Position numbers and translations under genes: made by a program. DNA of 64,000 nucleotides from Pyrus communis (Eukaryota; Streptophyta; Magnoliopsida; Rosales; Rosaceae). The notes below the pieces were generated by a model, which saw only the letters and a program-made list of their open reading frames with translations, was not told the DNA's origin and searched no databases. Shown one piece after another: positions 8,932 through 19,585 of the stretch (position 1 is the stretch's first letter; each line of letters begins with the position of its first letter). The stretch spans positions 23,470,085-23,534,084 of the forward strand of contig NC_084805.1 in NCBI RefSeq assembly GCF_963583255.1, written 5' to 3'.

Positions 8932-11140
8932 ATGGACACTTCAGGTTTAATCAATGGGCCATGTGGTGATTCCGGAGTTGATTTACAAGCTGAGGCCCAA
9001 ACTAATAATCCACCCGCGAATAATCTGTATAGGGCGGAAGTTCATGTGGATGTACTTGGAAGGGAATTTAGTTCGTGTGATAGTGCATATAAGTTTTATG
9101 TAGATTATGGTGGAAAAGTGTGGTTTCAATGTACGGAAACATCAACAGACAAAAGGCAAGATGAATTTGGTGTCACGAGTAAGTTATTGTTGCTCAAAAG
9201 AAGGTTACCGACAAAAAGACAAACAACATGAAATTGTAACTTATTCGCAACCAATTTCAAGAGTTGGTTGCCGAGCACATATGAGAAGAGTGGAAAATTT
9301 AGGGTTGTGTCATTTGAGGAAGGCCATAATCATGATTTGATTGCAACACCAATGAAGCATATGCTTAAAGTCAATAGAAGAATGTCTGAGGCTCAAAAAA
9401 CACACGTTGATGATGCAGAAAAGGCAGAATTACCTATTAAAGCAATTGCGGACCTAATGAGCATAGAAGTTGGAGGTCGTAACAATCTTGGATTTTTGGA
9501 TAAAGATTATAAGAATTATATACATAGCAAGCGAAAGACTAAAATGAAAAAAAGGAGATGTTTGTGCTATATTGCTGTATTTCCATAAAAATGCACTCGG
9601 AAATCTCCTCCTATTTTTATGCAATGCAAGTTGATGATGATGATATGATCACAAACATATTTTGGGCTAGTGCATGTTCGGTAAGTGATTATAATCTCTT
9701 TGGTGATGTTATGTGCTTTGATACCACTTATCGAACCAACGAATATGATCGACCATTTGCACCATTTGTTGGAGTTAACCATCATAAGCAAACTGTAGTA
9801 TTTGGTATAGCTTTGTTGTATGATGAAACTACAACTTCTTTTCGGTGGCTATTTAATGCTTTTCTTTCAGCAATGTCTAGAAAACAACCAAGAACAATTC
9901 TTACAGATCAATCGGTTGCAATGTCAAGGGTAATATTTGAAGTCTATCATGAAACTTGTCATTGATTATGTGTTTGGCACATTTATCAAAATGTAGCCAA
10001 GAATTTGAGCCATGTTTTTCACATATCAACAGAATTTGCTCATGATTTCAGTACATGTGTACATGATTATGAAGATGGAAATGAGTGGCTACTAGCATGA
10101 AATAATAAACTTGAGAAATATAGCCTTCAAGACAACAATTGGTTGCGTGACATATTTAACTTGCAAGAAAAATGGGTTTTGGTGTATGGGCGGCATACTT
10201 TCACCGTGGACATGAAGATCACACAACGTAGTGAATCGATGAACAAAGTCTTAAAAAAATATTTGAAGCCTAAACATGATTTTCTACGATTCTTTGAGCA
10301 TTATAAGAGAGTGTTGGTAGATCGAACATATCAAGAATTACTTGTTGATTTCAAGATGATTGAGGCTAGTCCTATATTATTAGCAAATGTAGAAATGTTG
10401 TAGCAAGTGGTGGAGGTTTATACCCCAGAAGTATTTAAACTTTTCCAAAAAGATTATACATGCTTTCTTGGTTGTAGTATTCACAAAGTTGACAAGTCTA
10501 AGATGATTACGGAGTACAGAGTATTTTGTGCTAGTAAATGTCAAGAACACTTGGTTAAATTTGAAGCTTCAACACATATAGTTGATTCTAGCTGTATGCA
10601 ATTCTCTTTTGTTGGGATTTTATGTGGTCATGCAATCAAAGTGCTTGATAAGAATGTGAAAAAAAAAATCCCATCCCATTACATATTAAATCGATGGACA
10701 AGAGTGGTGAAGGCTAGAAGTATGAAAGATTACCATGGAGTGGGTGCTCATGACAATCCTAAAGAGTCTGGGAAAGTGTTATAGTCATTTGTCGTGAAAT
10801 TGCTTCCTTAGCTGCAGAACATGACAAGTTAACTGAGTATGCACGTCATCGTTCAATTGAGATGCTTAAAGGCTTGGAAGAAATAAAGAAAAGTATTGGT
10901 GAAAAGGATTGCACTAGTGGTGTTCAAAATTTGAAAGGCAAGGTTGATTCAACTGGTAAAGAACATGTTGAGATAATGGTTGAGCCTAATAATTGTGAAA
11001 CAATAATTGTTGGAGTTAAGAGAAAAGCTACAGTCAGCATCCACGCGGTCGACTGAAGGATCCGCTTGAACAAAAAAAGTCTAAATCGACATCCAAGAGT
11101 CAAACAACTCCTGGAAGACGACAAATAGCTATGGAGGTAC
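8932..11140 (+). pseudogene. FAR1/MURA-type MULE transposase, broken by frameshifts and stops
   Basis: Pieces in three frames follow the FAR1-related transposase layout in order. The N-terminal FAR1 zinc-binding region covers about 9070-9340 (KEGYRQ, RVGCRAH, then FEEGHNHDLIATP in another frame). The DDE domain covers about 9600-10390, with first aspartate in CFDTTYRTN, second in ILTDQSVAM, and the block TQRSESMNKVLKKY. A SWIM finger (CMQFSFVGILCGHAIKVL) lies near 10590-10650. Breaks include frame changes near 9110, 9280, 9570 and 10785, a TGA at 9963-9965, another TGA in the WLLA*NNK segment near 10100, and a TAG at 10401-10403. The first cysteine of the SWIM finger is replaced by serine. 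Further short coding-like segments near 11229-11310 and 11418-11510 may be last exons. It is not a functional FAR1 regulator. Confidence 0.85.
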
Positions 11141-12179
11141 CTAAATTGTATTTTGTGCATGTATGAAGTGATTAATGTGTTATCTTGCAAATGGTTTTTT
11201 TTTTTTTTTTTAATCAAAATTTTTGTAGGAATTTATTTGCATAGGTGAAAGTTCACAAACACTCCAGGGTGTAGGACATGAGGCTCATTTATTTGATAGC
11301 TTGTCTTAAGTAAGGACTTTTAACTCTTTTAATTTTAATAAAGTTATATCAAAATTTAATTTCTAGACATAAGAATTGAGCTTGAGAATCCAAACTTACT
11401 CTCTAAACATAAATGTAGGGATATGTCAATATTGGTATTGGTTCAGAACAACAATTTCAAGCTACACATGGAATTCAATGCACCAATGTGCTGCCTTACT
11501 TTGAAAGAATATTTAGCTTGTCAACTTTTTTTTTTATTTCGTTTTTATTTTCTAATATATTAATTTCAACACTCATTTTTTTTCTTTTGTCTCTCATAGT
11601 ATATACCAAAGGAAACCAAGTTTTCATTTTGAACTTCTGGAAGTTTGGACGAGATTACATGTTGGCAACAAAATATCTCTTTCGCTCAATTGTTTAATGT
11701 GAGTATTACATATACGACAACTATAATACATACAAACAAATATAGATGTGTAGAAAATGTTGATCCTATTATATATTTAGCCGCTTCACTTTTTGTTTGT
11801 AGGAATCAACAACAAATTTCCATGCCTTTTCACAAGATGAAAGAGCCAAACAAAATGGAAATTGAGCAGGATTTTCATTTTTAGATTTTTTGTAAAATGG
11901 AAAATCGGAGGTGTGGAGTATCCACCTATTATTTTGGCGTCCTCCAACATGAAGAAAAATTTGGAAGATATTTCTTTTTGTTTTTGGCAAATTTTGCGCA
12001 GTATAGAAAGTTGAAGTGGAGGTTGCACCATTTTCCTTTTGAATTGTACTATCTTAAGTTAAAATAACTTGTAATTGTCTTTGAATTGGCATAGCTCCTT
12101 TCTAAAATAGTTATTCTAATCTTTTATACAAGTATTTTTAACATTGCATAAAAAATAAAAAAAATTAAAGAACCCATTA

Positions 12180-12345
12180 ATTAAAAGGAAAACTAATGAA
12201 AATGGTTTGAAAACTTTAAGTTTTAACGATAAAGATAAAATAAAGGGTAAAGTGAATAGTACCATGATTGACTTTTTAGTGTAAAAATATGATTTTTCGT
12301 TAAAATAAACAGTATCACAAATTTTTCGTTAAAACTCCCTTAATT
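12180..12345. mobile_element. Short MITE nested near the MULE right end
   Basis: The segment contains TTTTTAGTGTAAAAATATGA, ATAGTACCATGATTGAC and GTTTTAACGATAAAG. The same blocks occur in reverse orientation at about 24335-24475, which shows an interspersed family. Ends and target duplication are not clear. I recall this sequence type being very abundant in Rosaceae genomes, but that is memory, not something shown here. Confidence 0.55.
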
Positions 12346-12646
12346 AAATTTGCTTAAACTTGAAAATGAAAACTGGTGCGCGCATGTGCTTTTGCCAAGA
12401 AGAGGAACAAAGCAAAGTTGGGGCCTATGAACAAAAGAAAGGAAAGGGAGAAGACTGGACAAATTGAATGGGGGTACAAGGGTATTTTGGTCATTTAATG
12501 ATATTTTCATATTACGTAACTTTTTTAAGAAAGAAGAAAAACATGGACATATGTCAAACTGGTAAGCCGCCACAGTGACTGTTCAACAGAACTAAAACGA
12601 AGAGATAGCTCGTCACTCCAAAAGGCCATTTTCTGAAATTTGAACG

Positions 12647-12647
12647 C

Positions 12648-12689
<42 letters not shown>
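12647..12689. repeat. (GA)n microsatellite directly before the MOSC start codon
   Basis: About 20 GA units run up to the base before the ATG at 12690, so they lie in the 5' UTR. Length variation here would change the leader of the MOSC gene. Confidence 0.85.
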
Positions 12690-12692
<3 letters not shown>

Positions 12693-15644
12693 GAGAAGGC
12701 AGGAGCAGCAGAAGCCATAGCCAAGGTCTCATCAATCTTCATATACCCAGTAAAATCATGCCGCGGAATTTCAGTGTCCCAAGCTCCTCTCACTCCAACT
12801 GGTATGTATTAATTCACAACGGTCAATCCTTCTCTCTATTACTCTCATTTCTTCCACTTTCAATTTCACTAGTGATATTTCTGTTGAACCAGTTGAATCT
12901 ATTTAACCATATGATTGAAAAGTACATGAAAGTCTGTTTCTTTCTTGAGGCACCAGAAGGAAATGATCATTTAGCTTTTAAATCAAATTGCTTGCATGAT
13001 TAAGTTAAATTAAGGATCCATATTAAATTGACCCAATTGAGTTTCCTCCCTATTTGTTGAAATTGTACATGAAATTAATTATTTTTATTTCCATGCCTTT
13101 TCGAGTCGCAGAAACAGTCTCTTTGCAAAGGTAAGGCTGCGTACATTAGACATCTCCCGACCCTCGCAAAGCGGGGAGCCTTGTAGGCTTGGGGTCGCCC
13201 ATACTTTTTCTAGTGCTGTTATCAGTTTGTTGGATTATTCTATTTACATTATTCAAGCTGGGAGTTTTCTTTTACCCACTGATTTTCTAGGAGGGGAAAA
13301 ACGTATGAGAAGAGTATTATGCAGGAGGCTCTAATTGGGTTTTGGAAAATATGGTTTTGTAACATTTTGATTATCCTTGTTACTCGAATTCGATCACTTT
13401 TAGTTATTCGGTTAATCCATAGGAGCTGGCAAATGAATGCATCCACAAAAGCACAAAATTTAGCTGAATTTACGGTTTCTTACACTATTGATTGATGGTC
13501 CTTTATATTTCTTAATTTGGTAGCAGGGAATAAATTATTGAAATGAAGATTGTTGGTTGGATTGTGAAGTGCAGGGCATGTTTGATTTTTCCAATATGTT
13601 TTGGATGTACAGGATTTCGATGGGATCGGCAGTGGTTAGTTGTAAACTCCAAAGGAAGAGCATATACTCAAAGAGTTGAACCAAGGCTTGCTTTGGTTGA
13701 GGTAGAGCTGCCAAATGAGGCGTTTGTCGAGGGTTGGGAACCTACCAAAAGCTCTTATCTAGGTAAAAAGAAAGTAATTTTCTGTTTTGCTACAAAGTTT
13801 GTTTTCCCTCATTTTTTTACTGTGTATATGCTCTCTGTAGCCGAAAAACTTTATCCTTAAGCAGGAGATTTGGTGATTTACTCATGTCTTTCTCCTAACT
13901 AGTGATCAAATTCTCACGTGATATGTTCTTGTTTCTGTAATTAGCGATGCTTAGTTGGACGTTGAAGTGGAGCTTTACTCTTTTCGGAATTTTAATCTCC
14001 TTCTTATACTTGGAAGTAGTCACGTTCTTTTGTTGTATATTATATTATCATTGTTTCTTCACCCATATAGAATGTGGTTGCAAGTTCATTCACCCTTTGT
14101 AGTAAAAAATATTCATTTTGATGATGTACTGGCAATCAAAGTAGTTGTTCATATCATATGGTCATTGTGCTCACTACCTTTCAACATTCAGTGAGTTCTG
14201 TTGAAGTTATTAAATTGAATAACGAACTGTCATTCTTTTTGCAGTACTAAAAGCACCTGGCATGGATGTACTTAAGGTTTCGTTGAGTGCACCACGAGAA
14301 ATAGCAGATGGGGTTTCCATGTGGGAATGGTCTGGTTCTGCATTAGATGAAGGAAATGCTGCATCAAAATGGTTTTCAGATTATATTGGGAAACCCAGTC
14401 GACTTGTTCGCTTTAATACAGGTAGAATTTATAATGGTGCTTTCAAAGAATTAGGCACTGAGCGCACCAACTAGGGCTGATCAATCAAAACCTGAGATTA
14501 TCTGTAAAAACATAATTCTGGATGGGAAAATCAATTTGAAGATGCAATAGCATCCAGTGTGGTGCACACAGGTACTATTAGGACAAAACTAATTAATCTG
14601 CCCACTGTGTTCCAATGCAGTTTCAGAAACTAGGCCTGTGGAACCCGAATATGCTCCAGGATACAAAACCATGTTCTCCGACATGTATCCTTACATGCTA
14701 ATATCTCAGGTTAGTCAAGTTGCAATGTGAAAAGTATGTCCTTTTGCTTTTACGAGGGAGGCTCTAATCTGGAACTTGTCATTACATATTCCGTAGGGAT
14801 CAATGGATGCACTGAATCAGCTTCTGATGGAACCCATACCAATTAACCGTTTTAGACCCAAGTAATTCTAAATTTATCGTTCCATCTGTTTATTCTTTAA
14901 TAAGCATCCAAATTTCTGAACTTTCAATGACATGTTTCAGCACCCAAGTAATTTTCTATTCTACCAAAATTGTTATCAGTGTTATAACATATATTTATAT
15001 AGATACTCACAGTTTTGAATCTTGAAAACTCTTACTTGCATGTCACAGTATTCTTGTTGATGGTTGCGAACCATTTTCTGAGGACTTGTGGACAGAAATC
15101 AAAATAGACAAACTCACATTTCTTGGTGTCAAGCTATGCTCCCGTTGTAAGGTTAAGAGTCTTGCCCTTTCTGCATTTTTTTGCTATGTGGTGACACTCA
15201 AGCTAAATTACATAAGAACATTTATGTAATACTCGTCTCAAAATCATACTAAGAGCTGAGCGTTTCAGAAAGACTAATATGAATCGTCTGATGTTTACAA
15301 ATGAATTTTCGTGTTTTTAAGGTACCTACGATCAATCAAGACACTGGCATTGCAGGGCCCGAGCCAAATAACACTCTTAAGAAAATCCGATCTGATACAG
15401 TTTTGCGTCCGACGCGAAAACAGCAAGGAAAGGTGAGTACAGGTAGTAACTGTAGGGCTTTGCACCATATTCCTTCAGTATCCATGCAGTGATTCACATG
15501 TAGTAAATGGATTTCCAGGTTTACTTTGGGCAGAACCTAGTTTGCAAAAGCTTCCTTACTGGGCAGAAGGGAAATGTCGTAACGGTTGGAGATCTGGTTT
15601 ATGTCCTTAACAAAGTCTCTTCTACTGATGAAGCAGCAGCATGA
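12690..15644 (+). CDS. MOSC-domain molybdenum cofactor protein, mARC-like
   Basis: Eight exons: 12690-12801, 13613-13762, 14245-14421, 14621-14709, 14797-14861, 15049-15151, 15322-15432 and 15519-15644. All have GT/AG borders and sum to 933 bases, giving 310 aa. The N-terminal beta-barrel domain begins SSIFIYPVKSCRGISV and includes FRWDRQWLVV. The MOSC domain follows, with NRFRPNILVDG and the molybdenum-ligand region GVKLCSRCKVPTINQDTG (C228 and C231, the second matching the mARC ligand cysteine), then VYFGQNLVCK and a C-terminal VTVGDLVYVL. Members reduce N-hydroxylated compounds together with cytochrome b5 and its reductase. Whether this plant member has that activity is inferred. The start lies just after a GA repeat and 98 bp from the Mutator end. 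The nearest Arabidopsis relatives are, from memory, At5g44720 and At1g30910. Confidence 0.93.
13098..13210 (+). mobile_element. Au-type SINE fragment in intron 1 of the MOSC gene
   Basis: The stretch reads TCGCAGAAACAGTCTCTTTG, then GGTAAGGCTGCGTACA, then CCCTCGCAAAGCGGGGAGCC, ending near a T run. These are the recognisable 3' parts of the plant Au SINE family. The tRNA-like 5' half is missing, so it is truncated. Confidence 0.6.
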
Positions 15645-15929
15645 ATGTCGAAGAATATGTACTTTTCTGTTACACGCTAGTGCACAATAACAAGTGGGCT
15701 GCTTGTATCATGATGAATGATATGTGATGATGCCTTTCTTGGCGTGTGGCCAAGCTAAACTCTCCAATAAATTATAATACAATTGCATTTTGCCGTAGTG
15801 TTCTAAAAGCTTGTTTTACATATTTAAAGAGCAAGAGGGACATCACCACCCTTGTAGGTTATATTTGCGAGTCCTCGTAACTGTTAGGTTATAAAAGTGG
15901 TGAAACAATTAAGTTACAACAATCAGTCC

Positions 15930-17020
15930 ACCACAACCAGAGCTTGAGTGGGTTGGTCAGAGATGGCTGCTTCCATGGCATGGTACGGACATATTTCCCA
16001 ATCATTTTCCAAGAACAACTTGACTAAATTGTTGTCGTAACCGCTGAATGTGGCCACCTCTGGCTTTGTACAAGGCACTGACGTAGACCTGGAACTGAAC
16101 TTCCTAATCCGGGCAGTCCATTTTGCTTACAAACTCGCACTTGGACTTGAGACCATGGCCTCCTAGGGAACGCAACACGGGGGTTCGTCTGAAGTTGATC
16201 ACCGCCTCTTTGTCAATTCGGACACCAACAGTCCCAAACCTATCGATACATCCCTGCCGAATTGGCTTTCGGGGGAGACATCACGAACAGCCAAGCAGTT
16301 GCTCAAATTCTTCTTTCGACTTTGCCCTTCTTTTGGTTTTTTAAGTTGATCCTCATGTCCTCCACCTTTGCCTTCCACTGACGCTCGGCTGCTTGCCCGA
16401 CATCCTCATCATTCACATATTCTACGATTTTATGTGGAGTAAATTGTAGCTACATTCTCTTAATTTTAACTCAATTGAAGCAATAGTTCCTCAACTAAAA
16501 ATTCATTATCATTGGTTCCTCAACTCCTCAAAACGTGCAGCTATGATCCCTCAACTAAAAATTCATTACCATTGGTCCCTTAACTTTAATTTAACTTGAG
16601 AAATGGTCCCTTAACCTTAACTCAATTGTAGCAATGATCTTTCCAACATAACTCGTTTTGACAAAAAATTTTACGTGGTTGATGAAAATGACCATAATTA
16701 CACACTTTGATGAGTTGAGAGACCCTAATTGTATAAATGGGCATTCCAACATAACTTATTTTGACAAAATTGATTAAAATGACTATAGCTACACATTTTG
16801 ATAAGTTGAGGGACCAATGGTAATGGATTTTTAGTTGAGGGACCATTGCTCCAATTTGATTAAAGTTGAGGGACCATTGCTACAATTTACTCTTTTATGT
16901 GGAAGTGAGTGCCAGCTGCAGTGTTGTACTGGACACCGCAGCAATCGGTGACGGCTTTCACGTTCTGTAATGCACCGTATGAGCGACACTTGCACTGCAT
17001 CTTAGCCAAAAGGTCGAGAC
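15930..17020 (-). pseudogene. DUF2828 (vWA/TROVE-like) gene remnant split by a MITE
   Basis: On the minus strand, fragments in shifting frames follow the DUF2828 protein order. PHKIVEYVNDEDVGQAAERQ (near 16440-16380) is followed by NCLAVRDVS (degraded form of the CDVSGSM metal site), SIGLGLLVSELTKRR and a stop. Next come GHGLKSKCEFVSKMDC (about 16150), EVATFSGYDNNLVKLFLEND (about 16050), and a tail with MEAAIS and LVVVD (about 15930). Part of the upstream region appears at 16900-17020 beyond an inserted MITE. Several stops and frameshifts prevent any product. Family assignment is from recalled motif order, and intact plant members are cytosolic proteins of unknown function. Confidence 0.7.
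16437..16892. mobile_element. Mutator-type MITE with an exact 9-bp target duplication
   Basis: The ends are GAGTAAATTGTAGC and its inverse complement GCTACAATTTACTC. Inverted similarity continues for about 80 bases with repeats of the phrase gggacc-attgctacaatt / cctcaactaaaaatt. The flanks TTTTATGTG at 16428-16436 and 16893-16901 are identical. It is 456 bp and non-coding. It interrupts the DUF2828 pseudogene, and removing it restores adjacency of the PHKIVEY segment to upstream coding sequence. Confidence 0.85.
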
Positions 17021-17287
17021 AAAGAAGGAAATTTGAACTCAAGTGCAATCATGCAAGAGGACTAACATAATGTTCTATCCAACTTACCCAAATCACAAAA
17101 ATATCTTTCAAACTCAGGAACAAAAGAATAACTTACATAAAATGAGTTCATCTTCACGTGATATTCTTATTCAATAATTTATCATTACGTGAAAAAAAAC
17201 TTACACATAATAATATATTGTTTTATGTAACAATCGTGTTTTCGACCTTTGGTATTCAAATGGGATCGCTGAGGGCGTGTTTAATTA

Positions 17288-17530
17288 TTAACCGCACGAT
17301 CTCATTAGAAGGAGATCTAACGGTCCCGCATGTAATCCCTTACTAACGGCGTCTCCTTCTTCTTCCGACCAGGATTTCTTCACGTTACCTTCTTTCTGCT
17401 GCTCTGGTTTAAGGGACTGTGTGATATTCTGAGACCACTCAGCGAGTTCACTCGGAGACTTCGCCTCTATCTGAAACGCCAAAAAACGCATCAAGACCCA
17501 GTATTTTGATTCCGGTATCTCTCTACCCAT
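17288..17530 (-). CDS. Unrecognised 80-aa open frame, divergent from the EMB1025-like gene
   Basis: An ATG-started frame begins 55 bases upstream of the neighbouring PPR start, on the opposite strand. It has a hydrophilic, glutamate- and lysine-rich middle (SLKPEQQKEGNVKKSWSEEE) and no membrane segment or known domain. It could be a short gene sharing a bidirectional promoter, or a chance frame within the 5' UTR of the PPR gene. I do not recognise it. Confidence 0.18.
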   Translation of the reverse strand: MGREIPESKYWVLMRFLAFQIEAKSPSELAEWSQNITQSLKPEQQKEGNVKKSWSEEEGDAVSKGLHAGPLDLLLMRSCG

Positions 17531-17584
17531 TTGGAGATTTATGCAGGTTTCAATCCAAAACCCAGAAGAAACCCTTCTAATCCC

Positions 17585-19585
17585 ATGCCAAAATTCTCAA
17601 CTTACTACTCGAAGCTCCTCGGCAGCTCAATCCTACAGGGCGTTTGGAAGCTGGGTCTTTATCCAATCCCCCTATGTGAGTTGTTAACTTCTTCACTTCT
17701 CTCTCACTATTCAGTTGTTGCAATTCCATCCAACCAAACTCTCGAAGCCGAACCTGTAAACAATGACGAAATCCAGCCCCCAATTTCTGATGAAATGTTC
17801 AGGAAATGTGCCAAATTGGGTTCTTACAGATCGGGTGATTCGACATTTTATTCACTCATTGAGAATTACGCGAATTCGGGTGATTTTCGGTCCCTGGAGC
17901 AGGTTTTGGATCGCATGAAGCGCGAAAGGCGGGTTTTTATTGAGAAGAGCTTTATTCTGATGTTTAGAGCTTTTGGAAAAGCGCATTTACCCAATAAAGC
18001 TGTAGAATTGTTCTACAGAATGGTGGATGAATTTCAGTGTAGACGAACTGTTAAGTCGTTTAATTCGGTTCTTAATGTCATTATACAGGAGGGCCATTAT
18101 TCTCATGCTATAGAGTTTTATTCCCGTGTTGTTGGTACTGCAAACTTGAACATTTCGCCCAATGTACTCAGTTATAATCTGATTATCAAGGCCATGTGTA
18201 AGTTTGGATTGGTTGATAGAGCAGTCGAATTGTTTAGAGAAATGCCGAGTAGGAATTGCACTCCTGATGTGTTCACGTATTGTACATTGATGGATGGATT
18301 ATGCAAGGATAATAGGATTGATGAGGCGGTTTTTTTGTTGGATGAAATGCAAATTGAGGGGTGCTTGCCGAGTCCTATGACTTTTAATGTGTTAATAAAC
18401 GCATTGTGCAAGAAGGGTGACTTGGCACGTGCAGCGAAGCTTGTTGATAATATGTTTCTCAAAGGCTGTGTTCCAAATGAAGTCACTTATAACACCCTTA
18501 TTCATGGTTTGTGTCTCAAGGGTAAGTTGGATAAGGCAGTTAGTCTTTTGGATCGAATGATTTCAAATAAATGTGTGCCTAATGATGTGACATACGGAAC
18601 AATCATCAATGGACTTGTTAAGCAAGGACGAGCAGTTGATGGGGCTCGAGTGTTGATCTCTATGGAGGAAAGAGGGCGTCATGCAAATGAGTATATTTAT
18701 TCGGTCCTTGTTAGTGGACTGTTCAAGGAGGGAAAATCTGATGATGCAATGACATTGTGGAAGGAGATGATGGAGAAGGGATGTAGACCCAACACTGTTG
18801 TCTATAGTGCTCTGATAGATGGCCTTTGTCGAGAAGGAAAACCAGATGAAGGCAAGGAAGTATTCTGTGAGATGGTGAGTAATGGTTACATGCCCAATTC
18901 CTTCACTTATAGCTCCTTAATGAGGGGGTTCTTTCAGACGGGTCAGAGTAAAAAAGCCATTCGTTTGTGGAATGAAATGGCAAACAAGAATTTTATGCAT
19001 AACGAGGTGTGTTACAGTGTCCTAATTCATGGTTTATGCAAGGATGGGCAACTCAAAGAGGCCCTGATGGTGTGGCAGAAGATGTTGGGAAGTGGACATA
19101 AACCTGATGTTGTGGCTTATAGTTCAATGATTCATGGCCTTTGCAATGATGGTTTGGTTGAGCAGGGTTTGAAACTTTTCAATGAAATGCTTTGTCAGGA
19201 GCCTGAATGTCAACCAGATGTTATCACTTTTAACATACTTTTCGATGCTATCTGCAAGCAGAGTAATATCTCCCTTGCCATTGATATTTTAAATAGAATG
19301 CTGGATAGGGGTTGCGATCCCGATTCAGTTACATGTGACATCTTCCTGAGAACTTTGAGAGAAAAGCTCAACCCGCCTCAAGATGGAAGGGAGTTCCTAA
19401 ATGAGCTTGTTGTCCGTCTATTTAAGCAGCAGAGGATAGTAGGTGCTTCCCAGATTGTGGAAGTAATGCTGAAAAAGTTTTTGCCACCCAAAGCCTCTGT
19501 GTGGACAAAAGTTGTGCAAGAGCTTTGCAAGCCTAAGAAGGTTAGAGCAGCCATTGACAAATGTTGGAGCAGCCTATATTGCTAG
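17585..19585 (+). CDS. P-class pentatricopeptide repeat protein, EMB1025-like (At4g20090 type)
   Basis: Intronless gene, 666 aa from the ATG at 17585. The open frame extends 54 bases further up but only to a TTG, so the ATG before PKFSTYYSKL is chosen. Canonical 35-residue P-type repeats fill about residues 130-560. Examples are PDVFTYCTLMDGLCKDNRID, PNEVTYNTLIHGLCLKGKLD and PDVVAYSSMIHGLCNDGLVE. There is no E or DYW extension, so this is an RNA-binding protein rather than an editing factor. The order and the C-terminal segment (FLPPKASVWTKVVQELCKPK) match Arabidopsis EMB1025, whose loss arrests embryos. Location in an organelle is likely by family, but the N-terminus here shows only a weak targeting character. 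The exact RNA target cannot be read. Confidence 0.9.
   Translation: MPKFSTYYSKLLGSSILQGVWKLGLYPIPLCELLTSSLLSHYSVVAIPSNQTLEAEPVNNDEIQPPISDEMFRKCAKLGSYRSGDSTFYSLIENYANSGDFRSLEQVLDRMKRERRVFIEKSFILMFRAFGKAHLPNKAVELFYRMVDEFQCRRTVKSFNSVLNVIIQEGHYSHAIEFYSRVVGTANLNISPNVLSYNLIIKAMCKFGLVDRAVELFREMPSRNCTPDVFTYCTLMDGLCKDNRIDEAVFLLDEMQIEGCLPSPMTFNVLINALCKKGDLARAAKLVDNMFLKGCVPNEVTYNTLIHGLCLKGKLDKAVSLLDRMISNKCVPNDVTYGTIINGLVKQGRAVDGARVLISMEERGRHANEYIYSVLVSGLFKEGKSDDAMTLWKEMMEKGCRPNTVVYSALIDGLCREGKPDEGKEVFCEMVSNGYMPNSFTYSSLMRGFFQTGQSKKAIRLWNEMANKNFMHNEVCYSVLIHGLCKDGQLKEALMVWQKMLGSGHKPDVVAYSSMIHGLCNDGLVEQGLKLFNEMLCQEPECQPDVITFNILFDAICKQSNISLAIDILNRMLDRGCDPDSVTCDIFLRTLREKLNPPQDGREFLNELVVRLFKQQRIVGASQIVEVMLKKFLPPKASVWTKVVQELCKPKKVRAAIDKCWSSLYC

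Larger units (their letters stand above)
7566..12592 (+). mobile_element. Mutator-like element (MULE) with decayed FAR1-type transposase
   Basis: Two 210-bp inverted repeats bound this 5.0-kb region. On the left, 7566-7775 starts GTCCTGTTGAATAACTACTG. The right repeat, read inward on the minus strand from 12592, starts GTTCTGTTGAACAGTCACTG. Both continue with GCTTACCAGTTTGACA, CAATTTGTCCAGTCTTC and CCCCAACTTT. The 9-bp flanks tagcaggaa (7557-7565) and taaaacgaa (12593-12601) match at 6 of 9 positions, as expected for an aged target duplication. Inside is a transposase pseudogene (8932-11140 plus probable downstream exons). Younger elements are nested at 8219-8928 (hAT) and about 12180-12345 (MITE). 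The exact outer ends are inferred from where the two repeats stop matching. Confidence 0.82.

Noticed and set aside
8219..8954. Overlapping Pro/Asn-rich frames near 8174-8950 on both strands
   Set aside because: They arise from the GGGATCCCGAA-type subterminal repeats of the hAT element and carry no domain.
13140..13205. Possible tRNA gene in MOSC intron 1
   Set aside because: The GC-rich palindromic part does not form a full cloverleaf. It matches the 3' body of an Au-type SINE better.
17531..17584. Extension of the EMB1025-like frame upstream of the ATG
   Set aside because: It begins at a TTG. The first real ATG is at 17585, and the resulting 666 aa fits the family length.
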